A stretch of 64,000 nt of DNA from CAZGSD01 sp964528305. Its GTDB lineage: Bacteria; Patescibacteriota; Gracilibacteria; UBA1369. Below, piece after piece: positions 50,928-59,759 of the stretch; the stretch's first letter is position 1, and the number at the start of each line of letters is the position of its first letter. The notes beneath the pieces were generated by a model. That model saw nothing but the letters and a program-made list of their open reading frames with translations, ran no database searches and had not been told where the DNA came from. The translations under genes and the position numbers were made by a program. The DNA is taken from contig CAZGSD010000001.1 of assembly GCA_964528305.1 (NCBI GenBank), positions 124,001-188,000 on the forward strand. Reading direction: 5' to 3'.

Positions 50928-51003
50928 TGGTGCAACCAAGAGGATTCGAACCTCTGACCTTCTCGACGTCAACGAGACGCTCTACCAACTGAGCTATGGT
51001 TGC
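50928..51003 (-). tRNA. tRNA-Val(GAC)
   Basis: On the minus strand a 76-nt cloverleaf with an encoded CCA. The acceptor stem is GCAACCA with TGGTTGC, the D arm is GCTC-AGTTGGTA-GAGC, the anticodon loop TTGACGT gives GAC, and the T arm is AGAGG-TTCGAAT-CCTCT. It lies 15 nt upstream of tRNA-Glu in the same transcript direction. Confidence 0.93.
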
Positions 51004-51084
51004 ACAAATGCCGGACCGTGTTTACTGATGGCCCCGTGATTGTGCCTGAGCCGAGCGGAAAATTCAAGAAAATTTTAGTATGAC

Positions 51085-51113
51085 TTGAGCAGTCTTTAGC
51101 AATCTGATAAATT
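51085..51113 (+). promoter_or_regulatory. Promoter of dnaJ
   Basis: TTGAGC (51085-51090), 17 bp, and TAAATT (51108-51113) with an extended TGA. The leader is about 20 nt. No CIRCE-type inverted repeat is seen. Confidence 0.4.
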
Positions 51114-51139
51114 AAGTGCCAGTTTAATACTACTACCGA

Positions 51140-52081
51140 ATGGCTAAAGATTTTTATGAAATTTTAGGCGTGAAAAAGGACGCCAATGATCAGGATATCA
51201 AGCGGGCCTACCGTAAAATGGCCATGGAGTGGCATCCAGATAAACATAAAGGTGACAAGGCTGCCGAAGCTAAATTCAAGGAAATCAACAAAGCTTATGA
51301 AACGCTGAGTGACCCGCAAAAACGAGCTGGCTATGATCAATTTGGCGAGGCGGGGGCTAATTTTGCCGGTGGCGGCGGATTTGGTGGTGGATACAGTGGC
51401 GGGGGGTTTGATTTCAATAACATGCAGGGAAATTTTGATGGCCAGGGATTTGCCGATATTTTTGAGGCGTTTTTTACAGGCTTTGGAGCACAGCGTAATG
51501 GTCCGCGCAAAGGACGCAATCTGGAATTTGAATTACGGGTGACTTTTGAAGAAGCGGTATTTGGGTGTGAAAAAGAATTGATGATTACCAGACCGGGGCG
51601 GGGCGGGGAGAAAAGTACTGAAAGCATTAAAGTAAAAATTCCGGCGGGCGTGGACAATGATTCCGTGGTTCGATTGTCCGGCAAGGGTGAGCCCGGTGTT
51701 AATAATGGCCCCATGGGTGATTTGTATGTGCATATACGCGTATCCCCACACAAAGAATTTGTGCGTCAAAACTCCGATGTACATAGCGCGCTGGAAATCA
51801 GTCTACTGATGGCGGTGCTTGGTGATGAAGTGCAGGTGAAAACTGTGCATGGTGAAGTGACATTGAAAATACCCGCCGGTACTCAGCCCGGAAAAGTTTT
51901 TAAATTGAAAGGTTATGGAATACAAAAACTGCATAGCGAGGAAAAAGGTGATCATTATGTGAAGGTGCAGGTGGCTATACCGACAAAACTATCTAAAAAA
52001 GAGCGCGAACTTTATCTGGAATTGGCCAATGAATCCCCAGGTGGTGCTCAAAAAAAGGGCGGGAAGGGGTTTTGGAAATAA
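51140..52081 (+). CDS. dnaJ: DnaJ/CbpA-type co-chaperone without zinc finger
   Basis: 313 residues. The J domain (1-70) has the essential HPD (about 33-35), followed by a Gly/Phe-rich segment (75-115) and two beta-barrel substrate domains (CTD-I and CTD-II). The CxxCxGxG zinc-finger repeats of classical DnaJ are absent, so it is a type II (CbpA-like) protein. It stimulates DnaK. No dnaK or grpE is nearby. Confidence 0.93.
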   Translation: MAKDFYEILGVKKDANDQDIKRAYRKMAMEWHPDKHKGDKAAEAKFKEINKAYETLSDPQKRAGYDQFGEAGANFAGGGGFGGGYSGGGFDFNNMQGNFDGQGFADIFEAFFTGFGAQRNGPRKGRNLEFELRVTFEEAVFGCEKELMITRPGRGGEKSTESIKVKIPAGVDNDSVVRLSGKGEPGVNNGPMGDLYVHIRVSPHKEFVRQNSDVHSALEISLLMAVLGDEVQVKTVHGEVTLKIPAGTQPGKVFKLKGYGIQKLHSEEKGDHYVKVQVAIPTKLSKKERELYLELANESPGGAQKKGGKGFWK

Positions 52082-52160
52082 GCGGCGCGAATTTGTAATA
52101 CTTTTTATCTCGTGGCAGTTTTACTAGTGTGAACCAATCACGGTTATACAATTTTGTTGC

Positions 52161-52189
52161 TTGTCTTCACCAGTAATCTAGCCTATAAA
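52161..52189 (+). promoter_or_regulatory. Promoter of the sigma factor-macroglobulin unit
   Basis: TTGTCT (52161-52166), 17 bp, and TATAAA (52184-52189). The predicted start near 52197 makes the message almost leaderless. The pattern is that of the housekeeping sigma factor, not an ECF-type promoter. Confidence 0.6.
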
Positions 52190-52200
52190 TAAGAAGTCTT

Positions 52201-52770
52201 TTGCTTGCCGCCTTGACACAAAAAACTGAATTGGAATCAGAAATAATTGAATCAGCTAAAACTGATAGCGATGCTTTTGCGCGGCTCTATGATTTTTATT
52301 TCCCACGGGTATACGCTTTTACCATGTCCAAAGTGAGTGATCGTGAATTGGCAGAAGATATAGTCAGCGAGATTTTTATAAAGGTGTTGGATAATTTGCC
52401 AAAATATCAGGACAGAGGCCTGCCTTTCACAGCTTGGCTATTCACGATTAGTCGCCATGTGATTTTTGATCATTATGCTAAAAGGCAAAAGCAGCAGTCC
52501 GTGCCACTGGAAGAAAATCTGGATCAGCGTGATGATGACGCCGAGCGCTCCCCTGCCCATACTGCCGCGCACAGCGAACTTTCTGAGCAAGTGCGAGCGG
52601 TGATGGCTAAACTTCCCGAAAGGGATTTGACCATAGTACAACTGAAATTTTTTGCCGGTTTGAATAATCGGGAAATCGCCGCCACGCTCAATCTATCGGA
52701 AAGCAATGTGGGAATAATACTGTTTCGCGTACTGAGAAAGATAAAACCTGATTTAGCTAATCTCTATTAG
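52201..52770 (+). CDS. ECF-type RNA polymerase sigma factor
   Basis: 189 residues from TTG 52201; a second TTG at 52213 is equally possible, and no ATG fits. Region 2 is clear (ARLYDFYFPRVYAFTMSKVSD, then ELAEDIVSEIFIKVL and the DNA-melting FTAWLFTISRHVIFDHY), and so is region 4 (LPERDLTIVQLKFFAGLNNREIAATLNLSESNVG). There is no region 3, as in ECF factors. The next gene starts 2 nt after the stop and encodes a transmembrane protein with a cytosolic N-terminus, the classical place for its anti-sigma factor. Confidence 0.9.
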   Translation: MLAALTQKTELESEIIESAKTDSDAFARLYDFYFPRVYAFTMSKVSDRELAEDIVSEIFIKVLDNLPKYQDRGLPFTAWLFTISRHVIFDHYAKRQKQQSVPLEENLDQRDDDAERSPAHTAAHSELSEQVRAVMAKLPERDLTIVQLKFFAGLNNREIAATLNLSESNVGIILFRVLRKIKPDLANLY

Positions 52771-52772
52771 AT

Positions 52773-55700
52773 ATGTTTAAAAGAAATCAAAAAATCAGGG
52801 ATTTGGAAAAGGCTCTACAGGATGGCATAAAAAATCCCGCCATGGCTGAGCTTTTGGAGGCTATAAATAAAAATGCTCCTAAGCAGGCTAGAGCAGAATT
52901 TCGTGATAATTTGAAAGCTAAATTATTAAATAGTTTTAACATGCGCAAAGCTGAAAAACATGACCGAGAGGCTGGGCTGGGATTTCAGTTGTGGCGAGAT
53001 TTGCGATTCCGTGGTTGGGCGGTAGCGTTGGCTGGACTGATATTGGTAGTACTTGGAGCGGTGATTTCTTATCCATTGATACCAGCGCCAACGGTTCAAG
53101 GTTATTTATTAAAAGGTGCTACTAGAGAAATGTCTGCCAATGCGCCTTTTCAAATTACTTTTAGTCAATTGATGGATCATGGGTCAGTGGAGAAAAATTT
53201 CCAGATCGAGCCGATTATCCCAGGTAAATTCCGCTGGAAAGGCAATACCATGATTTATGAAACAGGGCAGACTTTGAAAGATGGCGATGTTTACAAAATC
53301 ACCATTGGAGAAGGGGCGCTGAGCTTGCTGCGTAAACCACTAGCCAGTGAATACAGTGAGTTTTATAAAATAGTGAAAAGCCCACAGGTGGCCTTGATTA
53401 CTCCCAATGATGGTTCTGTGGCTGTGCCAGTGGACAGTAAAATCAATATTATGTTTGATCGGCCAATGACTGGCCTGACTACTTTGGGGGCCGGTCGGCA
53501 GAATTTCCCGGCAGTAAAGCTGGAACCAGCAGTGCGGGGACGCTGGAAATGGCTGGGGACCAGTACCATGCAATTCATACCGGAAAGTCTGCAGGAAGCG
53601 ACCAGCTATCGCGTGGTGGTGCCGGCCGGCACCGAGGTGCTAGATGGAGGCCGCACGGAAAACGAAGTGGTGGCTAGTTTTGAAACGGCGCGTCCTGAAC
53701 TGATACAAATGTGGGCGACTGATTCGCAAACTCCTACTGAATTTTCACCACGCAGCAAAATTAAACTTACTTTCAATCAAAAAGTTGATCTAGCTAGCGC
53801 TACTTCCCTAATCAAATTGAAACGTTTGGAAAAAGGACAGGAAGTGGAAGAAGTATTGCGAGTAAGGTATTTCACTGAACAAGATTATCGGGATGAGCAG
53901 AATCAGAGCATGGATCTGCAGGCTATGAATCAGATGGAAGAAATAAAAGAAGAAAGCGGAGTTAATACAGCAGTGCTGCCACCAAGTAAACCGACACAGG
54001 CTGAACTTTCCAAAAGTTTAATTGTGGAAAGCCAGTCAAATTTACAAGTCGGCCTCCCCTATCGTTTGACTGTAATGGCTGGCATACGTGGAGCGGCCGG
54101 CCCATTGACTACCCTGGCTGATCAGAATTTCGAAATCCCGGCTATGATGGATTTGCAGATGACTGGGGCTGGAAATGTTGAGATTGCTCCGGACTCTGAT
54201 GTTACTTTGGCTAGAGTGACTTTGCCATATAACGCCCGCATGGATTTGCGCAGCTTCCGGGACAAAATAACTGTTAATCCACCAGTAAAAGATGAAAAAG
54301 GATTGCTGGTGAAGGCTAATGTAACTACGGCTGACTCCCCCAATAATATACGAATTGATTATGATTATCAGCCAGCTACTGATTACACCATCACGGTGGC
54401 GGCCGGAGTGAAGGATATATTTGGACGCAGCTGGAATCAGCCCGCTGAGATTAAATTCCGTACGCCTAACTTCCGTCCAGCTCTGCTGCTGGAGACTGGT
54501 ACTGATATAAGCGTAGTGGACGGTTCCAAACCTAGTCATTTTTATCTAAAATCCACCAATATTGATTATGCCGACGTGAAATTAAAAAATCTCAGCCGTG
54601 ATGAGTTTGTGAGTTTTTATGGTAGTGGCTGGCTGGACTATGCTGCCATCAATATATCAGGTGAGGGAAATCTCTGGACTGGCCGTTTACCTATTAAACT
54701 GGCCACCAATCAGCGTGGGCATACTTTGCTGGATTTGGATAAATTGACTGGAGCCAAACTTTCACCCGGTTTTTATCAAATGGAAATTTCCAATCCGGCA
54801 GTGCTAAAGAATCAGTGTGATTATCAAGGAGTTTGTCAGAAAAAAATGAAAGTGGAAAAAACTTTGTTTGTGGTATCGAAATCGGCTTTAGCTGTGAAAT
54901 TTAACACTAAAGAAATGCTGGTCTGGTCTACCAATTTAAGTAAAGGTGAACCGGTAAAAGATATGAAAATATCAGTATTAGGCATTGGAGGAAATGCCAC
55001 CAGTGACGCCAGTGGATTGGCCCGCATAACTCTAGCAGATACTGATGCGGATGGTGGATATAGAGATTATTTGATTTTTGGTGAGACGGCTGATGGTGAT
55101 ATTAGTTTTGCCCACTCGACCTGGAGTGAAGGTATTGCTCCTTGGAATTTTGGAATTAATAGCGAAAGTATTGCTCCTGAATATTATGGCTATGTTTATA
55201 CTGATAGGCCGATTTATCGCCCTGATCAGGAAGTGTTTTTCAAAGGTATAGTGAGACAGGAAAAACAGGATAAATTCCGCTTGCCTACAGCCAAAACTGT
55301 GCAGGTAACAATAGACGATCCATTGGGTAATCGCGTGCTGACCAAAGATTTGCCGCTGAGCTCCAATGGGACTTTCAGTGGCAGCCTGAAACTGGGTAAA
55401 AACATTAATAGTGGAGATTATTATATGAGGGCCATGCTAACCGATGTGACCGGCCCGGAATGGCTCCGGCAATTTACTAGCAGCTTCCGGGTTTATGAAT
55501 ATCGCAAACCGGAATATAAATTGGATTTGATTACGGACCGGCCGGAATACGTCAATGGTGAACAGGCTAAAGTTACTGTTAATGCTGGTTATTTCTTTGG
55601 GGCGCCTTTGCCGAAAGCCAAAGTTTCCTGGAATCTACAGGCCAAGGACTATTATTTTATCTTGCCGGAAGAATTGGCGGGTAAACTGGCGGGCAGCTGG

Positions 55701-58700
55701 TTTAGTTTCGCTAGTGAAGGACTTTTTTGCTACTGGGGTTGCCAGTCTGATAGCCGCGTGGTGAGCCAGGGAGAGGTGCAGACGGACGAAAAAGGAAATG
55801 CTCAAATTGTTTTGCCGCTGAATTTGAATGATCAGAAAATTAGCCAGATTTATACATTGGAGGTGAGAGTGCAGGATGCTAATAATCAGGGAGTGAGCAG
55901 TCGTATCAGCATACCGGTACATAAAGGTGAAATTTATGTGGGTGTGCGCAGCCGAGATTATGTGGTGAATGCGGGGCAGCCGGCAGCAGTGGAGGTGCTC
56001 GCGGTCAGCCGTGAGGGCCGGCTGCAGGGTGGGCAGGCGGTGGAACTCTCTCTGTTTGAACGCAATTGGAATACGGTGAAGCGTAAAAATGTGGATGGAG
56101 ATTTCTATTTTGAAAATAGTTATGAAGATAAGTTGGTGGAGAAAAAACAAGTGACTACTAGTAGCGAGGGATTAGCGGTGGCTGAATTTAATTTGAAGAA
56201 AGGTGGGAATTATTTAGTTGAAGCCGTGGGCCGCGATAGCCGTGGCAATGTGGTGAGCAGCTCGACTAGTATTTATGCCAGTACGGGAGAATTTGTGAAT
56301 TGGGGTAATGCCAATAATGATAAAATTGAATTGATAGCTGACAAGATGGAATATCAGGTGGGTGAGACGGCCCGTGTTTTGATCAAATCTCCTTATCGTG
56401 GCGTGTATGCGTTGGTGACTTATGAAAAAGACCGCGTGCTCGATCAGAAAGTGATTAAACTCAATTCCAACACGCAAACAATAGAAATACCCGTGACGGA
56501 AAAGTTTTTGCCCAATGTTTTTGTATCAGTAGTGCTAGCCAAAGGGAATAGTTATGATGCTGGATTAATGGCTCCGCCCAATGGTGAAGTTGATGATAGA
56601 AAAGTGGCTGGCTTCAAGGTTGGTTACACAACTTTGCAAGTGAACACTGCCAGTAAACGTTTGAATGTGAATATAAAGAGTGATAAAGAGCGCTACGCTC
56701 CCGGAGAAAAAGTGCGGTTACAACTGAATAGTACTGATTTAAATGGTAAACCAGTGCCAGCCGAACTGTCCGTGGCAGTGGTGGATGAAAGCGTTTTATC
56801 TCTGACAGAAAGCGTCACTGCTGACTTGCTGAATGTGTTTTACCGCCGCCGGTTGCTGGCGGTAAATATTGCTCATACTTTGACCAAGGCTATTTCGCGC
56901 GTCAATGTGCAGGTGGAAGCGGGACTCAAAGGCGGCGGTGGTGGGTCTGCGGCTAAACGAGGTACTTTTAAGGATACTGCTTATTTCCAAGCTAATTTAC
57001 AGACTGACGCTAATGGGCAAGGTGCTTTGGAATTTACTTTGCCGGATAATTTAACAACCTGGAAGGTGGCGGCTATCGGCATCAGTAATGATAGCGGTCG
57101 AGAGGCTCGCAGCCTGGTTGGTAGTGGACAGCATTCTTTCCTTGCTAATAAAGATATTTTACTGCGCCCAGTTTTGCCACGCTTTGCTACCAGTGGAGAT
57201 GAGATGGAAGTGGCGGCTATAGTGCATAATTATACAAGTAGTGAGCAACGAGTACGGGTCGGACTGGATGCTCAGGGAATGAAATTACGTGAAAGTCGAG
57301 AAAAAATAGTAAATATTAAATCTGGGCAATCAAGCAAAGTGACTTGGAAAGTTTTAGTAGAATCAGCTCCTCTGGCTAGTGTGAATTATCAAGTACTAGA
57401 TGACAAAGGTGGTGTGGCTGATAGTGTGGCCCAGGCTTTACCACTAAAAGCCGGCAGCCTGCCAGAGGAAGTGGCTATGAATACTGTGGTCAGTGGTGAA
57501 AATAAGGAAATAGAAAAAGTTTGGCTGCCAGCCGGCCTGGATTTGTCTCAAGGTCAGCTGCGCATAGAAATTGCTGCCACATTGAGTGGGGCTTTGCAGC
57601 GTATGATAGATGAATTGCGCGCCATGCCCTATGGTCATACTGAAGCGTTGAGTAGTTCATTACTGGCGAATTCTGCCCTGAAGAAATTAACTACCACCAG
57701 CAAATGGGCTGCTGATAAATGGCCGGCCAAAGATTTGGATGCCCGCATACAATCTGATTTGCAGCAACTGTATAAACTGCAGCATCCGGATGGTAGTTTT
57801 GGCATGTGGATGAATTCTATGTCTTCCCCCTACTTAACGGCACAAGTGCTTAATGCTATGCAGGAAGCACGCGCGGCTGGAATGGCAATTGATGAGAATA
57901 TTTGGAAAAACACCTTGGCTTATCTGAATAAGCAAGCTGATAGACCATTGAATCAAGAAGGTCTGACTCCCGATGAAAAAGCTTTTATTTTGTATGCTTT
58001 GAGTGAAGCTGGACAAAATGTCACGGCTTTCAACAATAATTTATATGCACAGCTAGCTGCTCTGGATGTGACTGGGCGGGCCTATCTGGCTATGGCTTAT
58101 CAACTGTCCGGGCAAGGTGACGCTGCGGCAGCGGAAAAAGTTAATGCTCTCAAAAAAGCTCTAGAAAATGCCGCTCAACAAACTCCACGTGGCGTGAGTT
58201 TTAGAATGGAAAAATTCCAATATTCTTATTTTGATACGCAGGTGAAAACTGATGCTATCGCTCTCAAAACTCTGCAAAGACTGGATAGCAATAATCCGCT
58301 AATACCGAAAATAATATCTTCGCTGTTTACCGAAAGAAAGGGCGGCCGCTTTGCTACCAGCCAAGAAAATGCGCTGGCCTTGGAGGCTTTGCTGGAATAT
58401 CTGGGAAGCTCAGGCGAACTAGCGGCCGCCTATCAGGCACAGGTCATGTTGAATGGCCGGGAGGTGTTGAAGGAAAAGTTCACCAGTGAAAATTTGACCG
58501 CCGGAAAAACTGTGGACATTGCCCTGCGTGATCTCTTGGCTGATAATCTGGATAATGAAATTGCCCTGCAGAAAACAGGCCTGGGCAAAATGTATACAGA
58601 TATTACCTTGAAATACTTCTTGCCACTATTGGAGCAGGTTGCTGCCAATGAAGGCCTGGAAGTGGAGCAGGAATATTTCACATTGGAAGACTTGAAAATG

Positions 58701-59102
58701 GAAAAGCCGTTGGATAAGGGACCGGCCGGCGCTACGCTGCGGGCCAAGATGACTGTGATTGTACCGGAGGATAGGCATTATGTGTTGGTGGAGGATATGT
58801 TGCCGGCCGGCCTGGAAGGCATTGATTTCAATCTGAAGACCTCTGATCAAAGTTTAGATGATGGCAAGATCAATGATTGTATTTATGATTGTGCCGACTG
58901 GTATTTCAATCATTTCGAAGTGAAAGATGATCGCGTGACTTATTTTGCCGACTTCCTGCCTCGCGGTGTCTATGAGATAGAATATTATGTACGGGCTACC
59001 ACTCCTGGAAAGTTTGCCGACTTGCCGGCGGTGGCCAAAGAGAATTTCTATCCGGAAGTGTTTGGTCGCAGTAGCGGTAAAGAATTCGTTATTACTCCCT
59101 AA
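52773..59102 (+). CDS. Giant transmembrane alpha-2-macroglobulin with anti-sigma-like N-terminus
   Basis: 2109 residues. Residues 1-82 are cytosolic, helical and charged; the segment ARAEFRDNLKAKLLNSF resembles the stretch before the membrane helix in many anti-sigma proteins. One membrane helix follows (about 85-105), then Ig-like (Big_5) modules (about 106-560), the MG2 domain with TDRPIYRPDQEVFFKG (about 810), the A2M domain (DNLTTWKVAAIGIS, about 1420), a helical TED toroid (HPDGSFGMW) and a C-terminal MG10-like domain (DDRVTYFADFLPRG, PEVFGRS). The thioester motif PYGCxEQ is replaced by PYGHTEA (His1622, Ala1625), so covalent trapping should be lost. It is coupled to the ECF sigma gene (2-nt gap). 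Confidence 0.88.
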   Translation: MFKRNQKIRDLEKALQDGIKNPAMAELLEAINKNAPKQARAEFRDNLKAKLLNSFNMRKAEKHDREAGLGFQLWRDLRFRGWAVALAGLILVVLGAVISYPLIPAPTVQGYLLKGATREMSANAPFQITFSQLMDHGSVEKNFQIEPIIPGKFRWKGNTMIYETGQTLKDGDVYKITIGEGALSLLRKPLASEYSEFYKIVKSPQVALITPNDGSVAVPVDSKINIMFDRPMTGLTTLGAGRQNFPAVKLEPAVRGRWKWLGTSTMQFIPESLQEATSYRVVVPAGTEVLDGGRTENEVVASFETARPELIQMWATDSQTPTEFSPRSKIKLTFNQKVDLASATSLIKLKRLEKGQEVEEVLRVRYFTEQDYRDEQNQSMDLQAMNQMEEIKEESGVNTAVLPPSKPTQAELSKSLIVESQSNLQVGLPYRLTVMAGIRGAAGPLTTLADQNFEIPAMMDLQMTGAGNVEIAPDSDVTLARVTLPYNARMDLRSFRDKITVNPPVKDEKGLLVKANVTTADSPNNIRIDYDYQPATDYTITVAAGVKDIFGRSWNQPAEIKFRTPNFRPALLLETGTDISVVDGSKPSHFYLKSTNIDYADVKLKNLSRDEFVSFYGSGWLDYAAINISGEGNLWTGRLPIKLATNQRGHTLLDLDKLTGAKLSPGFYQMEISNPAVLKNQCDYQGVCQKKMKVEKTLFVVSKSALAVKFNTKEMLVWSTNLSKGEPVKDMKISVLGIGGNATSDASGLARITLADTDADGGYRDYLIFGETADGDISFAHSTWSEGIAPWNFGINSESIAPEYYGYVYTDRPIYRPDQEVFFKGIVRQEKQDKFRLPTAKTVQVTIDDPLGNRVLTKDLPLSSNGTFSGSLKLGKNINSGDYYMRAMLTDVTGPEWLRQFTSSFRVYEYRKPEYKLDLITDRPEYVNGEQAKVTVNAGYFFGAPLPKAKVSWNLQAKDYYFILPEELAGKLAGSWFSFASEGLFCYWGCQSDSRVVSQGEVQTDEKGNAQIVLPLNLNDQKISQIYTLEVRVQDANNQGVSSRISIPVHKGEIYVGVRSRDYVVNAGQPAAVEVLAVSREGRLQGGQAVELSLFERNWNTVKRKNVDGDFYFENSYEDKLVEKKQVTTSSEGLAVAEFNLKKGGNYLVEAVGRDSRGNVVSSSTSIYASTGEFVNWGNANNDKIELIADKMEYQVGETARVLIKSPYRGVYALVTYEKDRVLDQKVIKLNSNTQTIEIPVTEKFLPNVFVSVVLAKGNSYDAGLMAPPNGEVDDRKVAGFKVGYTTLQVNTASKRLNVNIKSDKERYAPGEKVRLQLNSTDLNGKPVPAELSVAVVDESVLSLTESVTADLLNVFYRRRLLAVNIAHTLTKAISRVNVQVEAGLKGGGGGSAAKRGTFKDTAYFQANLQTDANGQGALEFTLPDNLTTWKVAAIGISNDSGREARSLVGSGQHSFLANKDILLRPVLPRFATSGDEMEVAAIVHNYTSSEQRVRVGLDAQGMKLRESREKIVNIKSGQSSKVTWKVLVESAPLASVNYQVLDDKGGVADSVAQALPLKAGSLPEEVAMNTVVSGENKEIEKVWLPAGLDLSQGQLRIEIAATLSGALQRMIDELRAMPYGHTEALSSSLLANSALKKLTTTSKWAADKWPAKDLDARIQSDLQQLYKLQHPDGSFGMWMNSMSSPYLTAQVLNAMQEARAAGMAIDENIWKNTLAYLNKQADRPLNQEGLTPDEKAFILYALSEAGQNVTAFNNNLYAQLAALDVTGRAYLAMAYQLSGQGDAAAAEKVNALKKALENAAQQTPRGVSFRMEKFQYSYFDTQVKTDAIALKTLQRLDSNNPLIPKIISSLFTERKGGRFATSQENALALEALLEYLGSSGELAAAYQAQVMLNGREVLKEKFTSENLTAGKTVDIALRDLLADNLDNEIALQKTGLGKMYTDITLKYFLPLLEQVAANEGLEVEQEYFTLEDLKMEKPLDKGPAGATLRAKMTVIVPEDRHYVLVEDMLPAGLEGIDFNLKTSDQSLDDGKINDCIYDCADWYFNHFEVKDDRVTYFADFLPRGVYEIEYYVRATTPGKFADLPAVAKENFYPEVFGRSSGKEFVITP

Positions 59103-59105
59103 ATT

Positions 59106-59759
59106 ATGGACAATAAAAAGGCTTTGCGCCGGGAAATTTTACGTAAATGTATTCATTTGCTGGAGCTGCCAGTACTGCTTGGTTATACAATTATTGCTGC
59201 TTTATACGGACATAAAGTTGGTATCCTGGCCCTGACCATACTACTGATAATTCTTTTGGAAATTGAATACATCAGACTGGAATACAAGCTAAGGCTGCCA
59301 GCGGTAATAGATATATTGCGCCGCCATGAAAAAGATCATATTACCGGCAGTATCTTTTTTGTGGCTTCCACCATCATCTGCTTCGCGGCCTTTGACTATC
59401 CTATCGCCCTGCTGGCCATGCTGCTGACCGTTTTTGGTGATCTGATGTCCGCTCTGGTGGGCATAATCGCCGGCCGCACCAGAATATACCGCCGCAAAAC
59501 ATTGGAGGGATTTCTAGCCGGGCTACTGACCAATATGCTGGTGGGCTACGCCGTCATGCCCGGCGAGTGGCAAATGTTTTTGCCGATGGCTTTGACTGCC
59601 AGTGTCGTGGAACTCTGGACTGGCAAATTGGATGACAATTTGACCGTGCCACTCGCTGCTTCTTTTGTTGGACAGACTGTGCTGTTTTTTGGGCTGAGTA
59701 GTCTGACTAGTTTCCCGGGACCTCTGCTGCAGATGATTATGAGGATTTGGCCTTTTTAG
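59106..59759 (+). CDS. Dolichol kinase/CDP-alcohol-type polyprenol kinase-like membrane protein
   Basis: 217 residues and about six membrane helices. RKCIHL near the N-terminus, FGDLMSALVGIIAGR, RKTLEGFLAGLLTNM and DDNLTVPLAASFVG follow the SEC59/DGK1/VTE5 pattern (CTP-dependent kinases for lipid alcohols or diacylglycerol). The substrate is unknown; phytol, dolichol or diacylglycerol are options. It starts 3 nt after the macroglobulin gene. Its 3' end overlaps the convergent glycosyltransferase by 23 nt. Confidence 0.8.
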   Translation: MDNKKALRREILRKCIHLLELPVLLGYTIIAALYGHKVGILALTILLIILLEIEYIRLEYKLRLPAVIDILRRHEKDHITGSIFFVASTIICFAAFDYPIALLAMLLTVFGDLMSALVGIIAGRTRIYRRKTLEGFLAGLLTNMLVGYAVMPGEWQMFLPMALTASVVELWTGKLDDNLTVPLAASFVGQTVLFFGLSSLTSFPGPLLQMIMRIWPF

